Made by a program: the position numbers and the translations under genes. DNA of 64,000 nt, from positions 186,001 to 250,000 of the forward strand of contig NZ_JBHSBI010000011.1 in NCBI RefSeq assembly GCF_042650645.1, given 5' to 3'. This DNA comes from Nonomuraea purpurea (GTDB lineage Bacteria > Actinomycetota > Actinomycetes > Streptosporangiales > Streptosporangiaceae). Shown here one piece after another: positions 8,728 to 16,595 of the stretch (position 1 is its first letter; each line of letters begins with the position of its first letter). The notes below the pieces were generated by a model. That model was not told where the DNA came from, ran no database searches, and saw only the letters and a list, made by a program, of their open reading frames with translations.

Positions 8728-8743
8728 GCATACAACGGTATGC
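8728..8743. promoter_or_regulatory. Palindromic operator before the tct-linked GntR gene
   Basis: GCATAC (8728-8733), AACG, GTATGC (8738-8743) is a perfect 6-4-6 inverted repeat that begins three bases after the tctA stop. FCD-type GntR dimers bind sites of this size. It is probably the autoregulatory operator of the following regulator. Confidence 0.55.
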
Positions 8744-8758
8744 TCGGCTCCCGAGCGG

Positions 8759-9409
8759 ATGCGATGTGAGGAGGACTCCCTGTCCGAGGTCTACGACCGG
8801 CTACGCGCCGAGATCGTCGACGGCACCCTGGCGCCGGGGGCGGCCCTCGTGGAGATCACGCTCGCCGAGCGATACGGCACCAGCCGTACCCCCGTCAGGG
8901 AAGCGCTGCGCCGGCTCCAGCAGGACGGCCTGGTCGAGCGCGCGGACCGCGGCATGCGGGTGCGCACCCGCAGCCCCGAGGAGATCCTGGAGATCTACGA
9001 GGCGCGGATCGCGCTCGAGGCCACGGCAGCCGCAGGCGCGGCCCAGCGCCGCACCGACTTCGACCTCGTTCGCCTCAACCGTGCGCAGAAGGCGATGACC
9101 GCCACGCCGACCTCTGACCCCGCGGCGATGGCCGAGGCCAACCGGGCGGTGCACGAGGCGATCTGGGCGGCCAGCCACAACGGCACCATCGTCGACCTGC
9201 TCACCCGGCTCAACAGCCATCTCACCCGCTACCCCTGGACGACGCTGTCGATGCCGGGACGCTGGGAAGAAGCCATCGCCGAACACGCGCAGATCATCGA
9301 CGCGATCGAGAACCGCGACGCCGACCGCGCGTACGAGCTGGCCCGCGAGCACATGACCAAGGCGCGCGAGCTCCGGCTGCGCATCTACGGGGACGACACG
9401 ACCGCCTGA
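8759..9409 (+). CDS. GntR-family regulator, FCD (FadR) type
   Basis: This is a one-domain-plus-sensor repressor. The winged helix-turn-helix comes first (LAERYGTSRTPVREALRRLQQDGLVERA, about residues 37-65). The all-helical FCD ligand domain follows, with the metal-binding histidine pattern (EANRAVHEAIWAASHN; EHAQIIDAIENRD; AREHMTKA). It follows tctCBA on the same strand and probably senses the tricarboxylate and controls tct/tcu. The listed start is the only ATG. A strong GAGGAGG at about 8768-8774 lies inside the reading frame, five bases before an in-frame CTG at 8780. A CTG start giving a protein beginning M-S-E-V-Y is therefore quite possible. The 3' end overlaps the convergent methyltransferase gene by 25 bases. 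Confidence 0.88.
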   Translation: MRCEEDSLSEVYDRLRAEIVDGTLAPGAALVEITLAERYGTSRTPVREALRRLQQDGLVERADRGMRVRTRSPEEILEIYEARIALEATAAAGAAQRRTDFDLVRLNRAQKAMTATPTSDPAAMAEANRAVHEAIWAASHNGTIVDLLTRLNSHLTRYPWTTLSMPGRWEEAIAEHAQIIDAIENRDADRAYELAREHMTKARELRLRIYGDDTTA

Positions 9410-10149
9410 CGGCGCAGCACGAACACCCCCGAGCCGAGGTACTGCCTGCCGTACATGAGGTGCGACCTGCGCGAACGGTCGAGAAACGCACGGATCTCGG
9501 CCGCCTCCGCGTCCCCGGGATTGGCCGCCAGCCAGTCGCTGAGGGTCCACCACTGGGAGGCCATGTAACGGTCCCAGGAGTCGTGGTCGGCCATCACCAT
9601 CTCGACCAGTTCGACCCCGCACGACTCCAGCCGCTCCAGCGTCTCGCCGAGCGTGCCGAACTCCTCGCGTCCGAACCCCAGCACGTCGAAGGCCTCCCGC
9701 GGCGGCTCCGAGATCCAGTACGGCTCGCCGACCAGCAGCACGCCGCCCTCCCGCAGCGCGGGAAGCATCAACTCGATCGTGCCGCGCAGACCGTCGCCGA
9801 TCCACGTGGCCCCGAGGCACGACACCACGTCGTATCCGGACCCGGCCTGCTCCTTCGCGAACGCGGCCGCCTCGCCGCGCTCGAACCGCACCCGCTCGCC
9901 GACCCCCAGTTCCGCAGCCCTCTCCCCTGCGGCTGTGAGGAACACCTCGCTGAGGTCCACCCCGACGCCCTCGATCCCGTGGTCACGTGCCCACCGGCAC
10001 AACATCTCCCCCTTGCCGCACGCGAGGTCCAGCAGCCGCATGCCCGGCCGCAACCTCGTCACCTGGCCGAGAAGGTCCAGTTTGGGATCGGTCAGCGGGT
10101 TGAGTATCCGATGATTGGCCTCGGCGATCTCGTGATAGCGCAATGACAT
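9385..10149 (-). CDS. Class I SAM-dependent methyltransferase
   Basis: This single-domain Rossmann-like methyltransferase has about 254 residues. Motif I is LLDLACGKGEML, which binds S-adenosylmethionine. GVDLSEVFL is the acidic motif II and VVSCLGATWIG the motif IV region, followed by LMLPALREGGVLLVGEPYW (post-motif). The C-terminal half (SWDRYMASQWWTLSDWLAANPGD) resembles small-molecule methyltransferases of the Methyltransf_25 group; the substrate is not identifiable. The start at 10149 (MSLRYHEIAEAN) was chosen because the family alignment begins there; upstream ATG and GTG codons are possible. It sits alone, convergent with the GntR gene. Confidence 0.82.
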   Translation of the reverse strand: MSLRYHEIAEANHRILNPLTDPKLDLLGQVTRLRPGMRLLDLACGKGEMLCRWARDHGIEGVGVDLSEVFLTAAGERAAELGVGERVRFERGEAAAFAKEQAGSGYDVVSCLGATWIGDGLRGTIELMLPALREGGVLLVGEPYWISEPPREAFDVLGFGREEFGTLGETLERLESCGVELVEMVMADHDSWDRYMASQWWTLSDWLAANPGDAEAAEIRAFLDRSRRSHLMYGRQYLGSGVFVLRRQAVVSSP

Positions 10150-10329
10150 AGGCCTCATCCTGGCAACGGCACGGCCCCCGGGTCCACCCAATATCACTCG
10201 GCCCTCGGCTACCGCCCGAGCTGACGGATTGGTACTGCTTGAACCATGACCATCGCCGAGATCTACGACGGGAAGCCGCTCGCCTGGACCCGCTCACACG
10301 GGCAGATGATCATCTGGTTCTGACCGTGG

Positions 10330-11556
10330 TCATGCCCGCGTCTCGAAAACGAGTGCGCCACGCAACAGGGGACGTGCCGCCAGGGCGACGAGCACCGCGG
10401 CGAGCACCCCGACGCCCGCCATGGCCACAGCCCTGGCAACCGCCCAACCGAGCCACTGGACTTGGTAGACGTCCGTCAGGGTCAGGACCACCACCGCAAC
10501 CCCCGAGACGGCCGCCACCACGCAGACCGGCAGCGCGGCGATGACCGCCTGCCGCACGAGCACCCCGCCCAGCGCCCGCTCCGGCACCCCGGAAGCGGCC
10601 AGCGCGGCGAACGAGCGGCGAAGGTCGATCAGTTCCTCCGCCTGGTGCACCACCAGAGCGACCGCCGAGGTCGCCAGGGCCACCAGGAGCGCGACGTCCA
10701 ACAGCGCGTGCCCCTGGGAGTAGCCGACACCTGCCTGCTGGGCCCCGGCCGCCGCGCCGAAGAACACCGTCAGGCTCACCACTGCCAGGGCCCTGGCCCA
10801 CGCCCGCGGATCCGCCTCGACCAGCCGCGCGGCCAGCAGCGCCTCCGCCGACCGGGCCCGCCGACCGGCCCAGCGGGCGTACCCCCTGATCATCCAGGTC
10901 GTGGTCAGGGTCACGCCGAACAGCAGCAGGACCAGGCCGGCCGCCACGGACACCGCGGACCCGTACGGACCGGCGAGCGGGAAATCGCCCTTCTTCACGG
11001 CTCCGAGAACGAAGAGGCCGACACCCGCCGCGAGCAGGAGCAGGTCCCGCACACGCGGCCCCCGCACGCGTGCACGGCGAGCCACACCCAGTGGCGAGGC
11101 GACGACGTGCCGCCCGGCGCGTGCCCCCGACAGGACCCCGCCGAGCGTCACCAAAGCCACGACCACCGGCACCTGCGGCAGCGGCCCTGCGAGATGGGTG
11201 ACCACGTAGAGCGCGCCGCCGCCCAACGAGCCGCCCACTGCCAGCGAGCCTCCTTCCATGGCCCCCAGCCGCCGCACGTCACCCGGCGTCGCCCCCGCCA
11301 GTCGCAGGGCGGCCAGCCGCCGCTCCCTGGTGGCCGAGGCCAGCCGGTTGGCCTGGTGGACCAGGCCGCCGATCGGCACGGCCAGCAGGGCCAGGCCGAG
11401 CCCCGTCAGCGAGCCGCCCTCGTCCTTGTAGTCCGCCAGGCTGACGGCCGTGCAGACCAGGAACGTCGCCACCGCCGCGCCCGCGGCGACCAGCCGGGCG
11501 CGTACCCGCTCGGCCCGCGAGCGTCCCCTGTTCAGCATCCGCAGCACGGCGATCAC
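10330..11556 (-). CDS. ABC transporter permease, FtsX/MacB-like
   Basis: This integral membrane protein of 408 residues has about 8-10 helices in two similar halves. Near the N-terminus, RRLAALRLAGATPGDVRRLGAMEG is the FtsX-family cytoplasmic motif (R-x-x-L-R-x-x-G-A-x-x), and SFAALAASGVPERALGGVLVRQAV in the second half is its counterpart. The gene overlaps the upstream ATPase by four bases (ATGA), so the two form one export complex. PadR-linked ABC pairs of this kind usually export antibiotics, peptides or lipids or respond to envelope stress; the substrate here is unknown. No large extracytoplasmic MacB domain is present. Confidence 0.85.
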   Translation of the reverse strand: MIAVLRMLNRGRSRAERVRARLVAAGAAVATFLVCTAVSLADYKDEGGSLTGLGLALLAVPIGGLVHQANRLASATRERRLAALRLAGATPGDVRRLGAMEGGSLAVGGSLGGGALYVVTHLAGPLPQVPVVVALVTLGGVLSGARAGRHVVASPLGVARRARVRGPRVRDLLLLAAGVGLFVLGAVKKGDFPLAGPYGSAVSVAAGLVLLLFGVTLTTTWMIRGYARWAGRRARSAEALLAARLVEADPRAWARALAVVSLTVFFGAAAGAQQAGVGYSQGHALLDVALLVALATSAVALVVHQAEELIDLRRSFAALAASGVPERALGGVLVRQAVIAALPVCVVAAVSGVAVVVLTLTDVYQVQWLGWAVARAVAMAGVGVLAAVLVALAARPLLRGALVFETRA

Positions 11557-12218
11557 CGGTCCACCCCTGCCAGCACCGCTCCGTCGCGCAGGGCGATCTC
11601 CCGGTCGGCGTAGGCGGCCACCCGGTTGTCGTGGGTGACCAGGACGACGGCGGTACGGCTGCTGCGGGCCGCGCCGAGCAGCGCGTTCATCACCTGCTCG
11701 CCGCCGAGCGTGTCCAGTGCTCCGGTGGGTTCGTCGGCGAAGACCACGCGCGGACCGCTCACCAGCGCCCGCGCGACGGCCACCCGCTGCCGCTGCCCCC
11801 CGGACAGCTCACCAGTGCGCTGGTCGGCGCAGTCGGACACCTCCAGCCGGGCCAGCCACTCCGCCGCGACGCTCATCGCCTCCTGCCTGCCGTGCCGGTT
11901 GAACAGCATCGGCAGCGCGACGTTCTCCGCCGCGGTCAGCTCGGGCACCAGCTCGCCGAACTGGAAGACGACACCGAAGTTCTCGCGCCGCAGTTTGGTC
12001 AACTCCGCCTCGGGCAGCGTGTCGATCCGCCTGCCGTCCAGGACGACCTCGCCGGACTCCGGCCGGATCACCCCGGCCAGGCAGTGCAGCAACGTCGACT
12101 TGCCCGCGCCGCTCGGCCCCGTGACAGCGACGATCTCGCCCTCCGCGATCTCCAGGGAGACCTCGTTCAGTACCCTGGTCTGGCCGAACGACTTGCCCAG
12201 GCCCCTGGCCTCAAGCAT
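11553..12218 (-). CDS. ABC transporter ATP-binding protein (MacB/LolD-like)
   Basis: This is a single nucleotide-binding domain of 221 residues. Walker A is GPSGAGKST, the Q-loop FGVVFQFGELVPELTAAENVALP is typical of the MacB/LolD/FtsE branch, the signature is LSGGQRQR, Walker B is VVFADEPTGALD and the switch histidine lies in LVTHD. It energises the adjacent FtsX-like permease. The gene overlaps the PadR gene by eight bases and the permease by four, so the three form one transcript. A good Shine-Dalgarno (GGAGG) precedes the ATG inside padR. Confidence 0.93.
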   Translation of the reverse strand: MLEARGLGKSFGQTRVLNEVSLEIAEGEIVAVTGPSGAGKSTLLHCLAGVIRPESGEVVLDGRRIDTLPEAELTKLRRENFGVVFQFGELVPELTAAENVALPMLFNRHGRQEAMSVAAEWLARLEVSDCADQRTGELSGGQRQRVAVARALVSGPRVVFADEPTGALDTLGGEQVMNALLGAARSSRTAVVLVTHDNRVAAYADREIALRDGAVLAGVDR

Positions 12219-12717
12219 TGTTGTCCTCCTTCATCCGCGCGAGCGCGGTCTCGATCCAGCGCAGGTCGGCGTCAAGGTGCTGGAGCGCGTAGTCGGCCGC
12301 CAGCACCTGGGCGGGCGCGCCGGACGCCTTCTCGGCGGTCAGCTCCCGCATGCGGGTCAGGTGCGCCTCGCGTTGCCGTACGAGATAGCCGTCGGCGGCC
12401 TTCCCCGCGACGGCGACCCGGGCGAACAAGGGGCTGGCGACGTACGGCGCCGACGGCTCGACGGTGTTCAGCCACCGCTCCAGCTCCGCCCGGCCGCCGT
12501 CGGTGATCGCGTACAGGGTGCGCTCGGGGCCGCCCTCCTGCTGCGTCTCGGCCGCCTCCGCCAGGCCGTCGCGCTCCAGGCGTTGCAGGGTGGCATAGAC
12601 CTGTCCGTACGCCAGCGGCTTGGCCCCGGCGAGACGGTGATCGTGCTCTTTCTTGAGCTCGTAGCCGTGCTTCGGGCGCTCGGCGAGGAAGCCGAGCAGC
12701 ACATGACCGGTTGACAT
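12211..12717 (-). CDS. PadR-family transcriptional regulator
   Basis: This 168-residue PadR protein has an N-terminal winged helix (VLLGFLAERPKHGYELKKEHDHRL, then LAYGQVYATLQRLERDGLAEA) containing the family's conserved HGYEL and Y-x-x-L-x-R-L motifs. A C-terminal helical dimerisation domain (about residues 95-168) follows. It is the first gene of the PadR-ABC-permease operon and is most likely the ligand-responsive repressor of its own export system. The promoter-operator lies immediately upstream; only three bases separate the palindrome from the ATG, so the mRNA is probably leaderless. Confidence 0.9.
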   Translation of the reverse strand: MSTGHVLLGFLAERPKHGYELKKEHDHRLAGAKPLAYGQVYATLQRLERDGLAEAAETQQEGGPERTLYAITDGGRAELERWLNTVEPSAPYVASPLFARVAVAGKAADGYLVRQREAHLTRMRELTAEKASGAPAQVLAADYALQHLDADLRWIETALARMKEDNNA

Positions 12718-12720
12718 GAT

Positions 12721-12754
12721 CGCGACTATACATTCAATGAATAGTCGCGGACAA
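12721..12754 (-). promoter_or_regulatory. Overlapping promoter and PadR operator, likely leaderless transcript
   Basis: Read on the minus strand, TTGTCC is followed by an 18-base spacer, TATAGT, and then seven bases to the PadR ATG: a good -35/-10 pair whose start point falls at or next to the ATG. A perfect 9-base inverted repeat (CGCGACTAT at 12721-12729 and ATAGTCGCG at 12741-12749, 11-base spacer) fills the space between and over these elements. TTCAATGAA is a smaller palindrome at its centre. A bound PadR dimer would block RNA polymerase directly. Confidence 0.7.
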
Positions 12755-12783
12755 CGGCGTCCAGAAAGCCTCGCTGCCGTCGG

Positions 12784-13470
12784 TCAGGTCGGCGCGGGGG
12801 ACGGCCGGGCCGCCGCGCGCGCGATGCGCGCCTTGACGTCGCGGAAGTGCAGGCGCATCGCCTCTTGGGCGGCCTCGGCGTCCCGAGCGCGAAGCGCCGC
12901 CACGATCCGGCGGTGGTTGACGGTGATCTCCGCGGTTCGTTCCTCCGGCGGGCCGAGCGTCGGCTCGACCTCGTGGTAGACGTCCCAGAACAGGCCGATC
13001 AGCTGCAGCACCAGTTCGTTGCCGCACGACTCGTACAGCAGCGCGTGGAAGGCCCGATCGGCTTCCGGGTCCCGATCCATGCCATGGGCCAGGGCCTCCA
13101 ACGCGGCGAGCCGGGGGCCGCTGGTGTTCTGGGCCACCTGGCCGATCAGCCCGCTCTCGAGCAGCTCGCGGACCTCGACCAGATCGTGCAGCGCGCGGAT
13201 CCCGCCCGGCCCGGAACGCACCCGGAAGGCGAACGACGGGGTCAGTGCGTCGAGCGGCGCGTGCCCGACGAACGTCCCATGTCCGTGCCGGATCTCGACG
13301 ATGCCCAGCGCCTGCAGAGCCCGTATGGCTTCGCGGACGCTGTTGCGGCTCGCCCCGAGCAGCTCCATCAACTGCACTTCGGTCGGCATCGGCGACCCGG
13401 GGACCAGCCCGCGCTCGTGGATCAGGGCGACGATGCGCTCCCGAAGCGACGCGCCGTCACCTGTACGCAT
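12784..13470 (-). CDS. FadR-type (FCD) regulator of the sialic-acid-like module
   Basis: This 228-residue GntR-superfamily repressor has an N-terminal winged helix (PTEVQLMELLGASRNSVREAIRALQALGIVEIRHGHGTFV, residues 28-68), in the FadR style. A C-terminal FCD sensor domain contains ADRAFHALLYESCGN and VNHRRIVAALRARDAEAA, which carry the metal-ligand histidines. It is divergent from the DapA-family lyase, and TAGGA(T/C)GTCC boxes lie in front of the lyase and the sialidase. It is therefore the likely repressor of both, analogous in role to NanR. GGAGG four bases before the ATG supports the start. Confidence 0.88.
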   Translation of the reverse strand: MRTGDGASLRERIVALIHERGLVPGSPMPTEVQLMELLGASRNSVREAIRALQALGIVEIRHGHGTFVGHAPLDALTPSFAFRVRSGPGGIRALHDLVEVRELLESGLIGQVAQNTSGPRLAALEALAHGMDRDPEADRAFHALLYESCGNELVLQLIGLFWDVYHEVEPTLGPPEERTAEITVNHRRIVAALRARDAEAAQEAMRLHFRDVKARIARAAARPSPAPT

Positions 13471-13607
13471 GCCGCCTCCAGACTCCTCGAAGACCTTGCT
13501 TCAAACATCCCACCTCTCTGTCCAGGAAGGCCAGCCGAGGGAAGGAAAGTTTACGCCGAGGACACAGACGGCCCACCGGGCCGACATCGCTTGTTCGCCC
13601 GCCGACA

Positions 13608-13619
13608 TAGGATGTCCTA
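13608..13619. promoter_or_regulatory. TAGGATGTCCTA operator upstream of the lyase gene
   Basis: TAGGATGTCCTA has perfect 5-base arms (TAGGA/TCCTA) around TG, 27 bases before the lyase ATG, in the divergent gap with the FCD regulator. The same box in variant form recurs at 14571-14588 and 16570-16595, which points to one regulator for the module. Confidence 0.65.
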
Positions 13620-13646
13620 CGTGTACCGATCGGATGGTGGGACGGC

Positions 13647-14573
13647 ATGGAGACATTAACGCCGGGGGCGCTCGGCGGCACCTGGGGCACGGTCCTGCTG
13701 CCCATCCGGGACGACGACTCGATCGACTGGGCACGTCTTGAGGCGGCGCTGGACGTGCTCGTCGCCGTTGGGCTCGACGGCCTGTACGCGCACGGCACCG
13801 CGGGCGAGTTCCACACGCTCGGCGAGGACGAGTACGACCGTGTCAACGCGTTGCTGGCCGAGCGGTGCGAACGGCACGGGCTGCCGTTCCAGATCGGCGC
13901 GGCTCACATGAGCGCGCAGACCTGCCTGGCCAGGGTGACCCGCGCGCGGGCGCTCCGTCCCGGCGCGATCCAGGTGACGCTGCCGGACTGGTTGCCGCTG
14001 TCGCGCGGCGAGGTGGTGAGTTTCCTGGCCCGCGTCGCGGCCGCCGCCGACCCGGTGCCGCTCGTGCTGTACAACCCGCCGCACGCCAAGACGCAGGTGC
14101 CGGCCGACCTGTATCCGGTGATCAGCCGCGAGGTTCCCTCGGTCATCGGGATCAAGGTCGCCGGCGGTGACGCGCCGTGGTACGCGGAGATGCGGCGCCA
14201 CGCGGCCGACCTCGCCGTCTTCGTCGCCGGTCACGACCTGGCGACAGGACGGCGGCACGGCGCCGCCGGCTCCTACTCGAACATCGCCGCTCTCAGCCCG
14301 GCCGGCGCCATGGCCTGGCAGCGGATGATGGTCGCGCGACCCGATGCCGCGCTCGACGTGGAGCGGCGGATCCACGAGTTCTTCGCCGCGCATGTCCAGC
14401 CGCTCCAGCGCGGCGGGTACGCCAACGCCGCGCTGGACAAGTTCCTGGCCCATCTCGGCGGCTGGGCCGACATCGGCACCCGGGTCCGGTGGCCGTACGA
14501 CTCGGTCGACGCTTCGCTCGCCGTCCGGCTCAGGCCAGTGGCCCGAACACAACTGCCCGAGCTTTTCCCGTAG
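13647..14573 (+). CDS. DapA/NanA-family aldolase (dihydrodipicolinate synthase-like lyase)
   Basis: This is a class I aldolase of the DapA/N-acetylneuraminate lyase superfamily (308 aa, TIM barrel). GTAGEFHTL matches the pyruvate-carboxylate binding loop (usually G-T/S-T-G-E). LVLYNPPH carries the catalytic tyrosine and GIKVAGGD the Schiff-base lysine. The C-terminal extension fits the non-DapA subgroups. A role as a sialic acid (or related keto-acid sugar) lyase is inferred from the convergent sialidase and the shared operator boxes; the sequence alone does not separate NanA from other subfamilies. The start is supported by GGTGGGA eight bases upstream, and a strong bidirectional terminator follows. 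Confidence 0.85.
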   Translation: METLTPGALGGTWGTVLLPIRDDDSIDWARLEAALDVLVAVGLDGLYAHGTAGEFHTLGEDEYDRVNALLAERCERHGLPFQIGAAHMSAQTCLARVTRARALRPGAIQVTLPDWLPLSRGEVVSFLARVAAAADPVPLVLYNPPHAKTQVPADLYPVISREVPSVIGIKVAGGDAPWYAEMRRHAADLAVFVAGHDLATGRRHGAAGSYSNIAALSPAGAMAWQRMMVARPDAALDVERRIHEFFAAHVQPLQRGGYANAALDKFLAHLGGWADIGTRVRWPYDSVDASLAVRLRPVARTQLPELFP

Positions 14574-14588
14574 GACGTAGGACGTCCT
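14571..14588. promoter_or_regulatory. Third TAGGACG box cluster at the 3' end of the lyase gene
   Basis: TAGGACG (14571-14577) is directly followed by TAGGACGTCCTT, which contains the perfect palindrome AGGACGTCCT (14579-14588). The first TAG is the lyase stop codon. It matches the operator box of this module but sits between two convergent 3' ends, so it may be a distal site for looping or a relic. Confidence 0.45.
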
Positions 14589-14603
14589 TGGCCTGCCGGT
14601 GAT

Positions 14604-14637
14604 CCATGCGATGGCGCCCGCGAGCGCCATCGCATGG
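14604..14637. terminator. Bidirectional terminator between lyase and sialidase
   Basis: CCATGCGATGGCGC (14604-14617) and GCGCCATCGCATGG (14624-14637) form a perfect 14-base stem with a 6-base loop between two convergent stop codons. No T-run flanks it, as is usual in high-GC actinomycetes. Confidence 0.8.
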
Positions 14638-14651
14638 CGGTCCATATCTCC

Positions 14652-16535
14652 TCAGCTGACGCGGTCGAACGGCAGCCGCAGCGCGAGCTGTCCGCCGATC
14701 GGGAGGTTCCGCTCTCGGACCAGGTTCAGCTCGGCGTCGGTGAGGGCGCGCCGGTAGACGCGGACCTCGTCCAGCGTCCCGCGGAAGCGGTCCACACCGT
14801 CCATCCGCTGCCCGACGTGGATTCCCTCGAGCCCGAACTCCTTGCCGAGGGTCACCGAACCGGCCGGCGCCGCCGCCGCCGAGACCTGCACGCCGTCCAC
14901 CAGGAGCCGCAGTTCGCCGCGTACCCGCTGGAGCGTCACGAAGTGCCACTGCCCGTCGTTGTATGCGCTCGGCGACTGCACGGTCACGTTGTACCGGTCG
15001 ACGGACAGGACCGCCCGGATGCGGTTGCTGGCCGGTTCGGCCCGTAGCCACAGCGCCGGCGGGTTGGTGCCCCTGTTCACCCGGTGGAACCAGAGGATCG
15101 TGTGCGCCCCGGCCCGGTCCGAGTACCGGAACCAGGAGGTCAGCGTGAAGTCCTTCGCGCCGAGGTCGATGGAGTCGTTGAACGGCACCTCCACCCGGTC
15201 GTCCACCCGGTCCAGGGCCAGCCCGTTGCCGAACCGCCCGTCGGTGGTCTGCGCGCCGCCGCGGACATACGCCTGGTTGCGATACGGCGAACTGTCCGGC
15301 GTCGTCGGGCCGGGCGCCGGAGGTCCTGGGATGCCGGGCGGAGTGCCGTTCGGCGTCTCCAGGTACGCCTCGTTGAACCGCGCGAACCTGATCTGCTCAT
15401 ACGGCGTGATGGTGCCGGCCTCGTACATCAGGGCCGCCTCGTCGCCGTCCAGACGCACCATGTCCGAGTACGCCGACGGCCCCCAGTAGAAGACCTTGCC
15501 CTCCTCCCAGGTCTCGAAGCGGTCCCCCTCGTCGTAGGACGACCGGATCCCCATCGCCTCCCGGGCGCCCGGGTGCATCGGCGCGGAGAAAAGGAGGCGC
15601 TCTTCGCTGAAGCGCAGCAGCGACGCCTGGATATCGGTCGTCGCCAGCGCCGGCATGGTACGGAACGGCTCGTCCCACGTCTGGCCGCCGTCGCTGCTGG
15701 TCGCGTACGCCCGGCTGCCCTCGTCGGTGCCGCGCTCGCGGGCCGAGGCGTAGATGCGCCCGTCGGTCAGCTCGACGACGGTGACCTCCTGGGCGATGAC
15801 CGTGCCGTCGTCGCGGGACGTCTCGGCGCCGATGTTCCAGGTCACCCCGCTGTCGTCGCTGTAGAGCAGGTGCGTGCCGTAGACGTGCTTGCCGACCCGA
15901 TCCCAGCTTTCGAAACTCGCCCCGACGACCAGCCGGCCGGCGTTCGGGCCCTGCTTGAGCTGGATGCCGTGCATCGGGCCGGTGGCGTACCAGAAGTTCC
16001 ACTCAGGACGCTTGCCCTCGGTCATCTCCCTGGCGGCCGACCAGGTCCCCCCGTGGTCGTCACTGAACTGCACCCAGGGGTCGCGGTCACAACCGTTCGG
16101 GCACGGCTCCGCACCGTTGCGGGTGCTCACCAGCACGACCCGGCCGGAACTCTCGTCGACGATCGGCACCGGGTTGCCGTGAGTCGTGCCGTTGCCCTCC
16201 GAGACCACCTGCAGCGGTCCCCAGGTCCGCCCGCCGTCGGCGGAGCGGCGCAGCACGAGGTCGATGTCCTCGTCGTCGCCGCAATCCTTCACCCGTCCCT
16301 CGGCGAAGGCCAGGAGCATGCCGTTCGTGGCCCGCACCACGGCGGGGATCCGGAAGCAGCCGTATCCGAAGTCGCCCTGTTTGTAGAGCACCTGCTCGTC
16401 CACGAACGGTGCGGCTTCGAAGGTTTCCGCCGTCGCCGGCGCGCCGAGCACGCTGACGAGTAAGCCGGCGAACGCCAGTACGACGCCCACCCGGCGGCGC
16501 CGGGCACGGCCCTCCGGGGGATGACCATCGTGCAT
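14652..16535 (-). CDS. Secreted exo-sialidase with C-terminal LamG domain
   Basis: This secreted glycoside hydrolase family 33-type sialidase (627 aa from the ATG at 16535) releases terminal sialic acids. A signal peptide covers about residues 1-38 (RRRRVGVVLAFAGLLVSVLGAPATA). The catalytic propeller begins with the FRIP motif (GCFRIPAVV) holding the first arginine. Asp-box repeats S-x-D-x-G-x-T-W appear as SADGGRTW, SDDHGGTW, SDDSGVTW and SSDGGQTW. A Pro-rich linker (about residues 405-420) leads to a LamG/concanavalin-like jelly roll (about 430-610) that probably binds carbohydrate. GAGG before 16535 supports that start over the longer frame. It is convergent with the DapA-family lyase. Confidence 0.92.
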   Translation of the reverse strand: MHDGHPPEGRARRRRVGVVLAFAGLLVSVLGAPATAETFEAAPFVDEQVLYKQGDFGYGCFRIPAVVRATNGMLLAFAEGRVKDCGDDEDIDLVLRRSADGGRTWGPLQVVSEGNGTTHGNPVPIVDESSGRVVLVSTRNGAEPCPNGCDRDPWVQFSDDHGGTWSAAREMTEGKRPEWNFWYATGPMHGIQLKQGPNAGRLVVGASFESWDRVGKHVYGTHLLYSDDSGVTWNIGAETSRDDGTVIAQEVTVVELTDGRIYASARERGTDEGSRAYATSSDGGQTWDEPFRTMPALATTDIQASLLRFSEERLLFSAPMHPGAREAMGIRSSYDEGDRFETWEEGKVFYWGPSAYSDMVRLDGDEAALMYEAGTITPYEQIRFARFNEAYLETPNGTPPGIPGPPAPGPTTPDSSPYRNQAYVRGGAQTTDGRFGNGLALDRVDDRVEVPFNDSIDLGAKDFTLTSWFRYSDRAGAHTILWFHRVNRGTNPPALWLRAEPASNRIRAVLSVDRYNVTVQSPSAYNDGQWHFVTLQRVRGELRLLVDGVQVSAAAAPAGSVTLGKEFGLEGIHVGQRMDGVDRFRGTLDEVRVYRRALTDAELNLVRERNLPIGGQLALRLPFDRVS

Positions 16536-16569
16536 GTCCTCGCCCTTCCTGCAGGAGAAGATTACGAGG

Positions 16570-16595
16570 GGACATCCTACGTCCAACGTCCTATG
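16570..16595 (-). promoter_or_regulatory. Operator boxes upstream of the sialidase
   Basis: On the minus strand, TAGGATGTCC (16570-16579) repeats the first ten bases of the operator at 13608, and TAGGACGT (16586-16593) is a second half-box. They lie 35-60 bases before the sialidase start, where a repressor would block transcription. Their presence on both sides of the module supports common control by the FCD regulator. Confidence 0.6.

Noticed and set aside
7163..8731. 522-codon frame antisense to tctA
   Set aside because: Its product is rich in Arg, Gly, His and Gln with no recognisable domain, and it mirrors the third-codon GC bias of tctA. This is the usual shadow frame in high-GC DNA.
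10245..10322. 25-codon frame beginning MTIAEIYDGKPLAW
   Set aside because: It has a protein-like start and could be debris of a lost gene, but it lacks a ribosome-binding site and is too short to identify.
15084..16463. 459-codon frame antisense to the sialidase
   Set aside because: No domain is visible; the sialidase strand has Asp boxes, FRIP and a signal peptide.
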